From: SAR116 cluster bacterium AG-325-I21
GTDB taxonomy: Bacteria; Pseudomonadota; Alphaproteobacteria; Puniceispirillales; Puniceispirillaceae
Assembly (NCBI GenBank): GCA_003282865.1
Contig: QBYK01000006.1
Span: 1 to 64,000, forward strand
Direction: 5' to 3'
Length of the DNA stretch: 64,000 nt
Shown here piece by piece: positions 17,760-26,942 of the stretch. The notes under the pieces are model-generated. The model was not told where the DNA came from. It made no database searches and saw nothing but the letters and a program-made list of their open reading frames with translations. A program made the position numbers and the translations under genes. How positions within the stretch are numbered: the first letter of the stretch is position 1; every line of letters begins with the position of its first letter.

Positions 17760-18197
17760 CAGCTAGAGCAGGATAGCCGCTAAGTTGGCGTGTTTTTTTA
17801 AGTTCACCCTGTTTTACCATATGCTTATACTGCAAAAGGTTACTTCGCCAATGCACGACGCCAAGCTCTGAGCCGCTGAAGCAAGTGCTGTTGCAATGCA
17901 TTATCTTGAACAGACGCAAATTGCGGATCAAGCAGGTAAATTTCCAAGCTAGCTTTCAGTTGACTAGCAATAGCGAGTCGCTATCGCTAGAGCATTGGCA
18001 ATAAAGTCACGGGTAATGTTTATTGATGAACCAACCTCTGTAATTGTTCCAGAGATGATCAACAGAGTTCTGGATTTGAAGAGCGAACTTGCCAGCGATA
18101 GCGTGACAACGATGGTTGCAACCCATGAGATAAACTTTCCCACAAGGTTGCCGACCGCGTTGTCTTTATGGATGACGACCGGGTTGAAGAAAATTAA
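17760..18197 (+). pseudogene. Decayed amino-acid ABC transporter ATPase (GlnQ/AapP type)
   Basis: Pieces in different frames line up with the ATPase of polar amino-acid transporters. VGVFF is followed by a frame break, then LFYHMLILQKVTSPMHDAKL. Then comes AAEASAVAMHYLEQTQIADQAGKFP, then a broken signature L-S-V-D-stop-Q-stop-R leading to VAIARALAIKSRVMFIDEPTS (Walker B), then EMINRVLDLKSELA and ATHE (H-loop). After another frame break comes HKVADRVVFMDDDRVEEN-stop. Stops include TGA at 17869 and three TAGs at 17950, 17965 and 17971, at positions that are Gln in relatives. The 5' third (Walker A) is missing. The track's ORF at 17995 is only a fragment. Confidence 0.75.
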
Positions 18198-18605
18198 GCA
18201 AGGAAAAAAATTTTGCTGGCGGGCATGGTTCTTGTCCCGGTGCGTAATGCATTATAACCTCCAAACATTTCCTTTTCTTACGGTCTGGCCTCTATAAGGA
18301 ATATTTTTTGTTGGGTGACGTTTCTGCCAGACACTAAGTAATTGTTAATATGTTAGCAATTCAGAAGTCAGTCGGTTTGGTTAGAATTTCACGATTGAAA
18401 TGCTTCAATGCTCTGTCAAAAACACTATTCAATCAGTACCAAAAACAGAAGACTAAAAACCCTAAACGCCCTAAAAAAAGTATTGCCTTCAAAAACTAGA
18501 AACCAAACAAAGCCACCCAAAGATTTGTTAATATCATATTTAAACAAACTATTTGTGAACGATCATAATGCATTAATAACTCACACAACTGTTTTACTGA
18601 CACTT
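18198..18605. other. Intergenic region, no recognisable gene
   Basis: About 400 AT-rich bases between the ATPase relic and the 3' end of ynjD. The short ORF at 18408 is Lys/Asn-rich low-complexity translation with no family features. It may be further eroded remains of the amino-acid transporter locus, but I cannot align anything. Confidence 0.35.
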
Positions 18606-19241
18606 TTAAGAACTTTCTATTGGAAACCTTAGAACCGAACTGGTGGCAAATTCATGGTCTTCTGCATCATGACTAACAAGAAGGGCCGGTATCTCTCTCA
18701 ATTTGATTTGCTCTGCCACGAACCGCCCAAATTGACGGCGCAAGCTTGGGTCAAGGCTGGAAAAGGCTTCATCCATCAGTAACGCTTTTGGTTCTGCAAG
18801 CAACGCACGCATTAGGGCAATTCGCGCCGCCTGTCCACCTGATAAGCTGGCCGGATCGCGTTCGCCAAACCCTTCAAGGCTAGCTGCTGCTAATGCATTG
18901 TGCACGGCCAAATGTCGCGCTTTTCCCTTAATTGAGGAGGCAAGTCCAAATGCCAGGTTTTCTCCAACCGTTAAATGTGGAAATAGCAATGCCTCTTGAT
19001 ACATTAATCCAACTGCACGTCGATGCGCTGGCAGCGCACTAATGTCAATGCCGTCAAGTTTGATTTTCCCGGTCCAATGTACATTGAATATTGGCGTTCC
19101 AGAAATTAGTGCTAGTAAAGTTGATTTTCCGCAACCACTTGGACCTTGAATCAACCTAATGTGACCTTTTGGCACAGAAAAAGACAGACCTTTGACAAGA
19201 GGTCTATCAAATCCAAATTCAAGCGCATCAACTTCTAGCAT
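18606..19241 (-). CDS. ynjD: ABC transporter ATP-binding protein, YnjD-like
   Basis: 211 residues, compact ABC ATPase. Walker A GPSGCGKST (about 35), Q-loop in GLMYQEALLFPHLTVGEN, signature LSGGQAARIALMRALLAEP (about 134), Walker B ALLMDEAFSSLD and the H-loop VSHDAEDHE. It powers an importer. It is divergent from ynjB-ynjC across a 120-base gap, so a shared control region is likely. The small size without a C-terminal regulatory domain fits YnjD rather than the larger FbpC/PotA ATPases. Confidence 0.85.
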   Translation of the reverse strand: MLEVDALEFGFDRPLVKGLSFSVPKGHIRLIQGPSGCGKSTLLALISGTPIFNVHWTGKIKLDGIDISALPAHRRAVGLMYQEALLFPHLTVGENLAFGLASSIKGKARHLAVHNALAAASLEGFGERDPASLSGGQAARIALMRALLAEPKALLMDEAFSSLDPSLRRQFGRFVAEQIKLREIPALLVSHDAEDHEFATSSVLRFPIESS

Positions 19242-19378
19242 TTGTGTTCAAAGTCCGACTTTCTAGATCTTTAAAAAATGAATTAAACAGAGGATTGCAA
19301 TGTGATCAAACAAGATCAACAATAGTATCGGCGAACTTATTATAAATTTAACGCAAAAAAGCAATGAGGGTCAAAACT

Positions 19379-20602
19379 ATGCAGAAAAGTCGCTTTTACT
19401 ATGCTGCGATCAGAATTTTTTTTGGAATGTGCCTCCTGTTTACAAAGACAATCGTAAACGCCGATGAGTTTACCAGCCTGCAAAAGGAAGCAAAGGGGCA
19501 AACCGTCTATTTCAACGCATGGGGTGGCGATGCCAAAATTAATAGCTACATCGGCTGGGCTGGCAAAATCTTATCGAAGCGGCATGATATTAATATTGTT
19601 CATGTAAAACTGACCGATACAGCAAGCGCCGTTTCGCGTATACTTGCAGAAAAGGTGGCGGGGCGCAGCGATAACGGCTCAATTGACCTTTTATGGGTGA
19701 ATGGTGAAAATTTTTCCGCAATGAAGCAGGCCAGATTATTGCAAGAGCAGCCTTGGGTAAACTCTTTGCCAAATTGGCGCTATACTGATAGCGAGTCCTT
19801 ACCCGCAATCCTGTCAGATTTCGCCGAGCCAACTGATGGGAAAGAAAGCCCCTGGGGACGTGCTCAACTGGTATTCTCCTATGATAGTGCAAGACTAGAT
19901 TCTCCTCCCAAATCTGTAGCAGCACTCGCGGAATTTATAACTAAAAACCCAGGCCGTTTTACCTTTCCCCAGCCACCAGATTTTATTGGCATGTCCTTTC
20001 TTAAACAGATATTGCTTGAACTTAGTAATGATAATCAAGCGCTCTATCAGCCAGCAAATGACTACAACTTTTCCAAAGTAACTGCACCTTTATGGCGTTG
20101 GTTAGACTCAGCAAAACCCAACCTTTGGCGATCTGGCAATACCTATCCAAAAAATTATCCAGTTCTTCGTCAACTTCTTGGCGATGGGGAAATTGATATC
20201 GCCATTGCTTTTAACCCTGCTGATGCATCAGCTGCCATTGCGCGCGGCGAGTTGCCAAGTAGCGTGCGCACCTATGTACACGACGGCGGAACACTTGCTA
20301 ATGTCCATTTTCTGGCCATTCCATTCAATGCAGCCGCGCCCGCAGCGGCCAAGGTAGTCGCCAATTTCATGCTATCACCGGAAGCACAGCTGAAAAAAGC
20401 AGACCCAACCGTTTGGGGTGATCCGACGGTTTTGTCGATGCCAAAACTATCTAAAGCCCAAAGCAAGGCTTTTGAAGAGCTGCCACGTGGTATCGCTACT
20501 CTAAGCGATGCCGAACTGGGTCAGACGCTTGCCGAGCCACATCCAAGCTGGGTTCCACGTCTTGAGGCAGCATGGATTGCGCGGTACGCCAGTGGAAAAT
20601 AA
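19379..20602 (+). CDS. ynjB: ABC transporter substrate-binding protein, YnjB-like
   Basis: 407 residues from the ATG at 19379, which GAGGG precedes by eight to nine bases and which begins a signal peptide (hydrophobic core IRIFFGMCLLFTKTIV, likely cleavage after VNA). The mature part shows YnjB traits: QTVYFNAWGGDAKINSYI near residue 45, DLLWVNGENFSAMKQARLL, ESPWGRAQLVFSYDS, and C-terminal PHPSWVPRLEAAW. It delivers an unknown ligand to the YnjC permease. The gene overlaps the permease start. E. coli YnjB is also without a proven ligand. Confidence 0.87.
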   Translation: MQKSRFYYAAIRIFFGMCLLFTKTIVNADEFTSLQKEAKGQTVYFNAWGGDAKINSYIGWAGKILSKRHDINIVHVKLTDTASAVSRILAEKVAGRSDNGSIDLLWVNGENFSAMKQARLLQEQPWVNSLPNWRYTDSESLPAILSDFAEPTDGKESPWGRAQLVFSYDSARLDSPPKSVAALAEFITKNPGRFTFPQPPDFIGMSFLKQILLELSNDNQALYQPANDYNFSKVTAPLWRWLDSAKPNLWRSGNTYPKNYPVLRQLLGDGEIDIAIAFNPADASAAIARGELPSSVRTYVHDGGTLANVHFLAIPFNAAAPAAAKVVANFMLSPEAQLKKADPTVWGDPTVLSMPKLSKAQSKAFEELPRGIATLSDAELGQTLAEPHPSWVPRLEAAWIARYASGK

Positions 20603-22325
20603 CAGCCCACCTGTCCAAAAACAGCAAAATATTGCAATCACTAGCCTGACTGCAATCACTGCCCTACTTTTTGTATTACCAGTAATACTTGGTTTGATTG
20701 GCATCATTGTGCCAGCGTCAGGCTATTTTCCGGCGCTCGGTAAAAACAATTTTTCGATTGATGCTGCACGTGATTTTCTAGCAATACCTGGGCTTGGGCT
20801 TGCTTGCTGGCTGTCTTTAAAAACTGGCCTGCTTGCAACTGGTATTTCCTTAGCTGGAAGTTTTATCATTTTAGCCTCTTTCTCTGGTAGCAAAACAATA
20901 ATTTGGCTGCGACGCCTGCTTGGCCCTTTGATAGCTATACCCCATAGTACAATTGCCGTTGGTCTGGTGTTTCTGCTCGCTCCTTCAGGCTGGTTGATGC
21001 GTCTTATCTCACCAACACTAACCGGCCTCGAACGACCTCCGACTTGGGGGCTAGTACCTGATCCCTACGGTATTACACTTATCTTAGGACTAGTAGCAAA
21101 AGAACTTCCTTTTTTGCTACTCCTAGCCTTATCAGCTTTAGCAAACAAGCCTTTATCACGGCAACTCGCCATTGGTGCAGGGCTTGGCTACGGTCATTTC
21201 ACTAGCTGGGTATTTATTGTATTGCCGTTAATATATCGACAGATCAGATTGCTCGTCATTGCAGTTTTGATCTTCAGCTTATCCGTTGTTGACATGTCCT
21301 TGTTATTGGCACCAAGCTTGCCACCACCATTAGCTATTTTGGTGTTAAATGGCTTTCATGATTCAAACCTTGCCGCCCGTTTACCAGCTTCATTTGGCGC
21401 AATATGGCAAATCGGTCTTGCGCTGGTTGCACTTTTATTTTGGTGCATCAGTGAAAAGGTGGTCAGTAAGGCCGTCAGATTTTGCCGTTGGCGCGGCTGG
21501 CGTGGTCATTCGGCCGAACTTTGGCTAAGGTGTTTATCACTGTTTGCCTTACTGCCGATGCTCATTGGGGTAATGGGGCTTGTTGCTGCGCTTATTTGGT
21601 CACTGGCAAAGAACTGGTTTTTCCCCGAAACCTTTCCAGCAAGCGTCAATTTGCTTCACTGGCAGGATATGGCAAGCTACCTAATGCCAGTGCTAAATAG
21701 TGGGTTACTTGCAACTAGCGCAGCGTTTTTGTCTGTTATGTTAGTGTTTTTGTGGCTTTATAACGAGCAAGGCCTAATCCAACGAAATACCTTGCTGCAA
21801 ATTGCGATATTTCTGCCACTTCTTGTACCTCAAATCAGCTTTTTATTTGGCCTTCAAATTGGGCTTAGTTGGGCTGGGATTGACGGTAGTTGGCTAGCAC
21901 TTATTTATGTCCATATGATTTTTATTATACCTTATGTATGGCTTGTGCTGGCGCCAGCCTTTATGCATATGGACAAACGACACGAGCATGTGGCAAACAG
22001 TCTTGGCCTTGGTCCCGTCAAGCGATTGTTTCGCGTCTACTTACCGCTTCTGGCAATGCCGATTGGCGCATCACTATTCATCGGGTTTGCTGTCTCTATC
22101 TCTCTGTATCTTCCCACCGTTTTTGTTGGTGGTGGAAGAATCACCACGATAACAGTCGAAGCGGTCAGCCTCGCCGCTAATGGCAGTCGCGGTCCAGCAG
22201 GTGTTGCAGCTATTTTGCAAATTTTGATACCACTAGTCTGTTATATGGTAGTCTGGTTATTCTTGAAATACCGTTTTGGCAAGTTTTCCGGTATGCAGGG
22301 GGGTGGCCTATATGAAACGACGTGA
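20592..22325 (+). CDS. ynjC: ABC transporter two-domain permease, YnjC-like
   Basis: I place the start at GTG 20592 (VENNSPPVQKQQ), which overlaps the ynjB stop by 11 bases. The upstream 28 residues in the track lie inside ynjB and look like its shadow. The result is a 577-residue protein with about 12 membrane helices in two halves. The EAA-like loops are QLAIGAGLGYGHFTSWVFIVLPL near 205 and HVANSLGLGPVKRLFRVYLPLL near 488. It translocates the YnjB ligand. Tight overlap means cotranscription with ynjB, while the ATPase is divergent. Confidence 0.87.
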   Translation: MENNSPPVQKQQNIAITSLTAITALLFVLPVILGLIGIIVPASGYFPALGKNNFSIDAARDFLAIPGLGLACWLSLKTGLLATGISLAGSFIILASFSGSKTIIWLRRLLGPLIAIPHSTIAVGLVFLLAPSGWLMRLISPTLTGLERPPTWGLVPDPYGITLILGLVAKELPFLLLLALSALANKPLSRQLAIGAGLGYGHFTSWVFIVLPLIYRQIRLLVIAVLIFSLSVVDMSLLLAPSLPPPLAILVLNGFHDSNLAARLPASFGAIWQIGLALVALLFWCISEKVVSKAVRFCRWRGWRGHSAELWLRCLSLFALLPMLIGVMGLVAALIWSLAKNWFFPETFPASVNLLHWQDMASYLMPVLNSGLLATSAAFLSVMLVFLWLYNEQGLIQRNTLLQIAIFLPLLVPQISFLFGLQIGLSWAGIDGSWLALIYVHMIFIIPYVWLVLAPAFMHMDKRHEHVANSLGLGPVKRLFRVYLPLLAMPIGASLFIGFAVSISLYLPTVFVGGGRITTITVEAVSLAANGSRGPAGVAAILQILIPLVCYMVVWLFLKYRFGKFSGMQGGGLYETT

Positions 22326-22468
22326 AATTTGAGGTAAGTATGTTTGCAAGAGGGTATGTTTTTTCATCTTGATTTCATCAAAATCGATGTTTTTTTGGTG
22401 TAAATGGACAGAACTTTGCAAACGAAGCGATCATTTGCGCCTTTTGCTATAAGTGGACCTAAACAAAT

Positions 22469-23362
22469 ATGACACAATTCCTCTTGCCTATTATTTTTGT
22501 TATTTTTTGGTCGTCAGGCTTTGTAGGAGGCAAGGCAGATGTGTAGCATGCAAACCATTCGCTTTTTTCGCGATCAAGTTTGCATTTGTTACCCTGATTT
22601 TCATCGCTGCCGAGATCGGTTTTTGGATATCGCGCAAAAAAGACAAAGCAAGAGCCCTTATCCCACGAGACCGCTTAAATGACCCAAGTTTGCAAACTTC
22701 TTTTATTTTTGTGCTGACCCACGGCATCTATGTTGGCAGTGCCTTTTTTGCGATGGCCAATGGTCTCGGCGCAGCACTATCAGCTTTCTTTGTATCAACC
22801 CAGCCATTTCTAACAAGAGCATTGGCAATTTTCATGTTTAATGAAAAACCCCAAACTATTAATGGGTCGGCATTTTTATTGGCTTTGCGGGCGTTGTTGT
22901 TGTGGTATCGCCATCAGCTGGAATAGATGCACTGGTTTTATCAATCATTTCCTGTTTTTTTGGGTTACTAGAAATTACGATTTGAGCTTTGCTTCAAAAA
23001 CGTGTTAGCAGCTCTGTTAGTTTAGTGATAAGCAACATCATCCAAGCCAGCGCCGCTTGCCTGTTTTTTATTAGTTTATTTTAAAAGTTGTAACACCATA
23101 TATGATATGGAATGAAACATTCTTAATAGCACTTGCATGGCAGGTTTTGGCTGTTTCAACCGGTGCTTATGTGGTTTTAATGATTTTGATTAAGCGTGAC
23201 AATATTGCTGCAACAACCTCACTTTTATTTCTAGGTCCATCTGTCACGGCAATTATCGCCTTTTTTGTTTTTAGTGAACCATTAACACCGATCACAATCA
23301 GTGGCTTTTTCATGGCGTCAAATAGGCTGTATCTTGTCACTCACAATAGCTCACAAAATTAA
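22469..23362 (+). pseudogene. Decayed DMT/EamA-family transporter
   Basis: The start at 22469 reads MTQFLLPIIFVIFWSSGFVGGKADV then TAG at 22544. The gene continues in a second frame as KPFAFFAIKFAFVTLIFIA through THGIYVGSAFFAMANGLGAALSAFFVSTQPF. It shifts again to FIGFAGVVVVVSPSAGIDA and ISCFFGLLEIT, and finally to AWQVLAVSTGAYVVLMILIK with the second-repeat end LLFLGPSVTAIIAFFVFSEPLT. Together these cover a full EamA protein, broken by at least three frame changes plus stops. The two ORFs in the track are segments of this one relic. Confidence 0.8.
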
Positions 23363-23974
23363 ACGTTATGTCTCAAAAATCGTAGCTGAATATTGTTTTT
23401 AAGAGAGACTCCAGGGTCTAATTATCCAGAGTAAACATATGTTTACGCAACTCGAATGACGTAGGCCCATACGCAATTAATAGGTGCCACTATCCAGTAA
23501 TATTTTTAACCAAACAAATTTAATTGAGGTCCCCACCATACAAATCCAGATAAATTGCAACCTAGTTTTGTTAGTCCCAAGGCCCAATCATTCACTCTGA
23601 TGTGCCCAGCATTTAACCAATTCTTACAGAAGACGATATCACGAACTTATGTTGTCAGCTATCAATTACCCACAATGAGCAACAGTTCGGTTGTTAGCCT
23701 GAGTTTTCAGTTTTTCCAGTTTGGATTGCGAAAAACCATCAATAGGTTTTTAGTAACTGCAAATTGAAAAGGTGATCGGTACAGGTATTAATTGCCATAA
23801 ATTTTATGTTATTGATAAATCCCGCGTGCATATTTACTCTCAAAAGCATGGTGCCATGCTACAAGCTAACGCCCTCGAGAGCACAATGAATTATAAAAAT
23901 AATATGGAAAAACAATATGATAATTAAGTGTAATGTTTGGGCCAACTATTGTAAACCGTGGTATAAGGTCTGTG
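23363..23974. other. Intergenic stretch at the left border of the polysaccharide island
   Basis: About 600 AT-rich bases between the EamA relic and the ATP-grasp gene. The 70-residue ORF at 23555 and its minus-strand frames show no family features. I see no tRNA, integrase or terminal repeat that would mark an insertion site. Base composition becomes more AT-rich from here on. Confidence 0.4.
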
Positions 23975-25048
23975 ATGAGCCATTTGACCCATACTTTGTC
24001 TAAAGAAAACAAAGCCTTTTTTATGACCGATGATCTGAAAAGTAGTAAGCCAAGAATTTTAGTATTAGGCGTAGGTGGAAATGTCAGCATAGGCATTTTG
24101 AGAGCTATCAAGGACTCTGACATCGATGCCCATGTCTTTGGGGCATGTGTACAAAAGTACGCTGCAGGTTTTTACTTCTGTGAACATACATTTATTTCTC
24201 CTATGGCTATGGATAAGAGGTTTTTACCTTGGTTAAAAGCTACCATTAAACAAAACAACATAAATTTAGTTCTCTCTGGAGTAGAAGAGGTAATTAAAGT
24301 CCTCACGACAGTCAAAATTTCAACAGAGGTTTGCAAAATCTTAACCCCAGATATTAAGACCTTCAAAATATTCAGTGATAAAATGAAAACAGCAAATTGG
24401 TTGAAATCTCATGGCATCAGCCATCCTAAGACATTAGATCTTCGTAAGCATCTCAACTTTTCTGAGCTGAAGAGTGTTATTTCATTACCGTTTATTGTTA
24501 AACCACGAATGGGAAAGGGCTCATCAAACGTATCAATAATAATGAACGAAAAACAATTTATAGACATAGATCAACCAAATCTATGCGTTGCTCAACAGCT
24601 AATAGGAAACACCGACACAGAGTATACGTGTGGCATTTACAGGTCAAAATTTAATTATACTGAAATTATAATTATGAGGCGATTGTTACGAAATGGTTCA
24701 ACTGTTATGGCAGAGGTAGTCGAGAATCAGTTGATATATGATTACTGTTACAAAATAGCGGAAACTAGTAAAATATTTGGTCCTTTAAATATTCAGCTAA
24801 GACTCTGCACAAAGACCCACAAACCTTATTGCTTTGAGATAAATATGAGACTTTCAGGAACAACTTCGGTTAGACACGGCTTTGGATTTAAAGATTGTCA
24901 AGTATGGATTAAGGAGATGTTGTTTGATAGAGGATTCCGCAAGGATTTTGATGTCAAACCCGCAATTGCGATCCGCCATGAAGCTGAGATTTTTTTGAGC
25001 AAAAATGCTATTGACTCAATCAACAAAGACAAACCAACGATGATGTAG
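23975..25048 (+). CDS. ATP-grasp enzyme, CarB-like, in polysaccharide locus
   Basis: 357 residues from the ATG at 23975, six bases after AAGG. An N-terminal pre-ATP-grasp domain (RILVLGVGGNVSIGILRAIK, residues 26-45) is followed by the ATP-grasp fold: LPFIVKPRMGKGSSNVSII (about 187-205) and the metal/ATP end motif FEINMRLSGTTSVRHGFGFKD (about 300). These enzymes join a carboxylate to an amine or thiol through an acyl-phosphate. Similar CarB-type ATP-grasp proteins occur in surface-polysaccharide clusters. It leads a tight triad with an epimerase (four-base gap) and a phosphoesterase. Substrate unknown. Confidence 0.8.
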   Translation: MSHLTHTLSKENKAFFMTDDLKSSKPRILVLGVGGNVSIGILRAIKDSDIDAHVFGACVQKYAAGFYFCEHTFISPMAMDKRFLPWLKATIKQNNINLVLSGVEEVIKVLTTVKISTEVCKILTPDIKTFKIFSDKMKTANWLKSHGISHPKTLDLRKHLNFSELKSVISLPFIVKPRMGKGSSNVSIIMNEKQFIDIDQPNLCVAQQLIGNTDTEYTCGIYRSKFNYTEIIIMRRLLRNGSTVMAEVVENQLIYDYCYKIAETSKIFGPLNIQLRLCTKTHKPYCFEINMRLSGTTSVRHGFGFKDCQVWIKEMLFDRGFRKDFDVKPAIAIRHEAEIFLSKNAIDSINKDKPTMM

Positions 25049-25052
25049 AGAA

Positions 25053-25922
25053 ATGATTATGAAATACCTCATCACAGGGGCAAACGGTGTTGTTGGAAAA
25101 AATTTATTAGAACTTCTACAAAATTACCCTGAGTCTGAGGTTTGGGGTTGTGGCAGAGACTCCAAAAACAGTGATCGTTATTTTAATTTAGATCTAATGA
25201 GTCGAACGGATGTTCAAGAACGCTTTGCTTTGGGAGCTTTTGACTGCGTTGTTCATTGCGCCGCGGATATTAAAAATCCCTCAACCTTTAAATTATTCAA
25301 TAATAACACCACCACAACGCTAAATGTGGTCGAAGCATGCATCGCCACTAAAGTCAAAACTCTCGTTCACACTTCCGGATTGCCAGTTATTGGATCAATT
25401 AAACGCCTACCAATCACGGAGAGCCACCCGGCAAAACCACAGAGTCCATACCACCTTTCAAAGCTTCATTCAGAACAAATCCTCGAACAGTACTGCCAAG
25501 ACAAACTTAAATTAATTAATGTCAGAATACCCTCACCCGTCGGTTTACATATGCCATTACGCTCAGCTTTTCCAATATTTTTAGACAAAATAAAGAAACA
25601 CCAGATCATCCGGATAACTGGCAATCCTGAGACTAAACAGAATTTTCTCGACATGAGAGATTTGGCGGACTTTATTTACAAGACTAGTGTTTTAGAAGGA
25701 AAATCCGGATTGTTCAATGTCGCTGCAAAAATACCATATTCTTACTCAGAGTTGGCTCAAACTATGATCATTCATTTAAATAGTCGTTCACAAATTGAGC
25801 ACATCAACTCAGCTGAACATATTAAAGCAGAGGTATGGGACGTTTCAACCGAGAAGGCAAAAACCTTTTATCAATACGAAGCCAAATTTGATTTGATCCA
25901 AACATTAAACTGGGTTTCATAG
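25053..25922 (+). CDS. NAD-dependent epimerase/dehydratase (extended SDR)
   Basis: 289 residues. Rossmann motif KYLITGANGVVGKNLLELL at the start (ATG at 25053, with another at 25059), CVVHCAADIKNPS, and catalytic Tyr/Lys in SPYHLSKLHSEQ near 132. The later FLDMRDLADFI matches the sugar-nucleotide end of the family. It probably acts on an NDP-sugar. It is the middle gene of the ATP-grasp/SDR/phosphoesterase triad, six bases before the phosphoesterase. The exact sugar is not deducible. Confidence 0.82.
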   Translation: MIMKYLITGANGVVGKNLLELLQNYPESEVWGCGRDSKNSDRYFNLDLMSRTDVQERFALGAFDCVVHCAADIKNPSTFKLFNNNTTTTLNVVEACIATKVKTLVHTSGLPVIGSIKRLPITESHPAKPQSPYHLSKLHSEQILEQYCQDKLKLINVRIPSPVGLHMPLRSAFPIFLDKIKKHQIIRITGNPETKQNFLDMRDLADFIYKTSVLEGKSGLFNVAAKIPYSYSELAQTMIIHLNSRSQIEHINSAEHIKAEVWDVSTEKAKTFYQYEAKFDLIQTLNWVS

Positions 25923-25928
25923 ATTCTA

Positions 25929-26633
25929 ATGAAGTTACGTTTTTTTTCTGATATCCACGGAAACAATTACGCCTTCAAAGCATTCATTGATGGGTTCTCA
26001 GTCGACAAAACCGTCAATGAAACCGTATTTCTTGGTGATTTCATGGGTTTTTATTATGGTTCAAATGAAATAATCTCGTTTTGCCGAGAGCGTAATATTA
26101 CCTGCGTCCTTGGCAACCACGATAAATACTTTCTTGACCTGTTGGATGGGAAAATACAACTTGACCACCTTAGATCAAAATACGGAAACTCATACGAGCT
26201 AGCCCTGAAAAGCCTCGACTCGGAAAATATTAATTTTTTAAGAAAACTAAGCACCCACAGAGTTCTGATTTATGGCGACATTCGAGTATACGTATGCCAC
26301 GGATCCCCGATAGACAACCTAGAAGGCAGAATTTACCCAGATACTGATTTGTCAAAATTTGAAAAAATTACGAGAAATTACAAATACGTGGTTACCGGCC
26401 ACACACATCACAGGATGGAAAGGCACTTTGGTGCAACCAGATTTTTGAACCCCGGATCACTTGGCCAGCAGAGAGATGGCAAAGGCTGCTCATACTTGAC
26501 ACTTGATTTAACAACCGGTGGTAGCACATTTCATGTAGTCAAATATCCAATAATTAAATTAGAAAAGGATGTTGACCGGTACGATCACGGACTACAGGGC
26601 CTTAAAGAGGTTTTGAAGCGGAAAAGGTCATAA
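25929..26633 (+). CDS. Metallophosphoesterase, YfcE/MJ0936-like
   Basis: 234 residues. All calcineurin-like phosphoesterase motifs are present in order: FFSDIHGNN (D-x-H), VFLGDFMG (GD), VLGNHDKYF (GNHD), VCHGSP (H) and VVTGHTHHRM (GHTH), so a two-metal site can form. It has the length of small YfcE/MJ0936 phosphodiesterases and no signal peptide, so it acts in the cytoplasm. As last gene of a three-gene operon with an ATP-grasp enzyme and an SDR, it may remove a phosphate from the pathway intermediate; that is inference. Confidence 0.87.
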   Translation: MKLRFFSDIHGNNYAFKAFIDGFSVDKTVNETVFLGDFMGFYYGSNEIISFCRERNITCVLGNHDKYFLDLLDGKIQLDHLRSKYGNSYELALKSLDSENINFLRKLSTHRVLIYGDIRVYVCHGSPIDNLEGRIYPDTDLSKFEKITRNYKYVVTGHTHHRMERHFGATRFLNPGSLGQQRDGKGCSYLTLDLTTGGSTFHVVKYPIIKLEKDVDRYDHGLQGLKEVLKRKRS

Positions 26634-26942
26634 AGGGAATTGATATTGGCATAAAAATCAACCATTCATTAATTGTTTCGACAAACACAGATCAACCTCA
26701 TATGTTAAATCACCGAAACGAGTTAAAGGCCTACTTTTATGTTCTGATTTTAGAAATATTTGTGGGGAATAATCATTTTTTTTAAAAAAATATTACTGAT
26801 CAAAGTGTTTATGCATAATCATCGATAAACAAAAATCAATCCAAGAGGAATTCTCTCTTCCCTTCAGTATAAATATTTCACAGGATCATCAAGAGATCTA
26901 ACCCAAAAGCTAAAAAATGGCTGCTAAGTAGGAATCACAGGT
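26634..26942. other. Intergenic region upstream of the Wzz-like gene
   Basis: About 310 AT-rich bases with no coding frame. It should carry the promoter of the Wzz-like gene, but no element stands out clearly enough to name. A GGA-containing weak ribosome binding site (GTAGGAATC) lies just before the TTG start. Confidence 0.4.

Noticed and set aside
17950-17973. Genetic recoding of TAG as glutamine, suggested by three TAGs at Gln positions in the ABC ATPase relic
   Set aside because: Intact genes here use TAG as a normal stop (for example the FbpB-type permease and the DUF1932 dehydrogenase), the relic also has a TGA and frame breaks, and the rhodanese amber falls at a Trp position.
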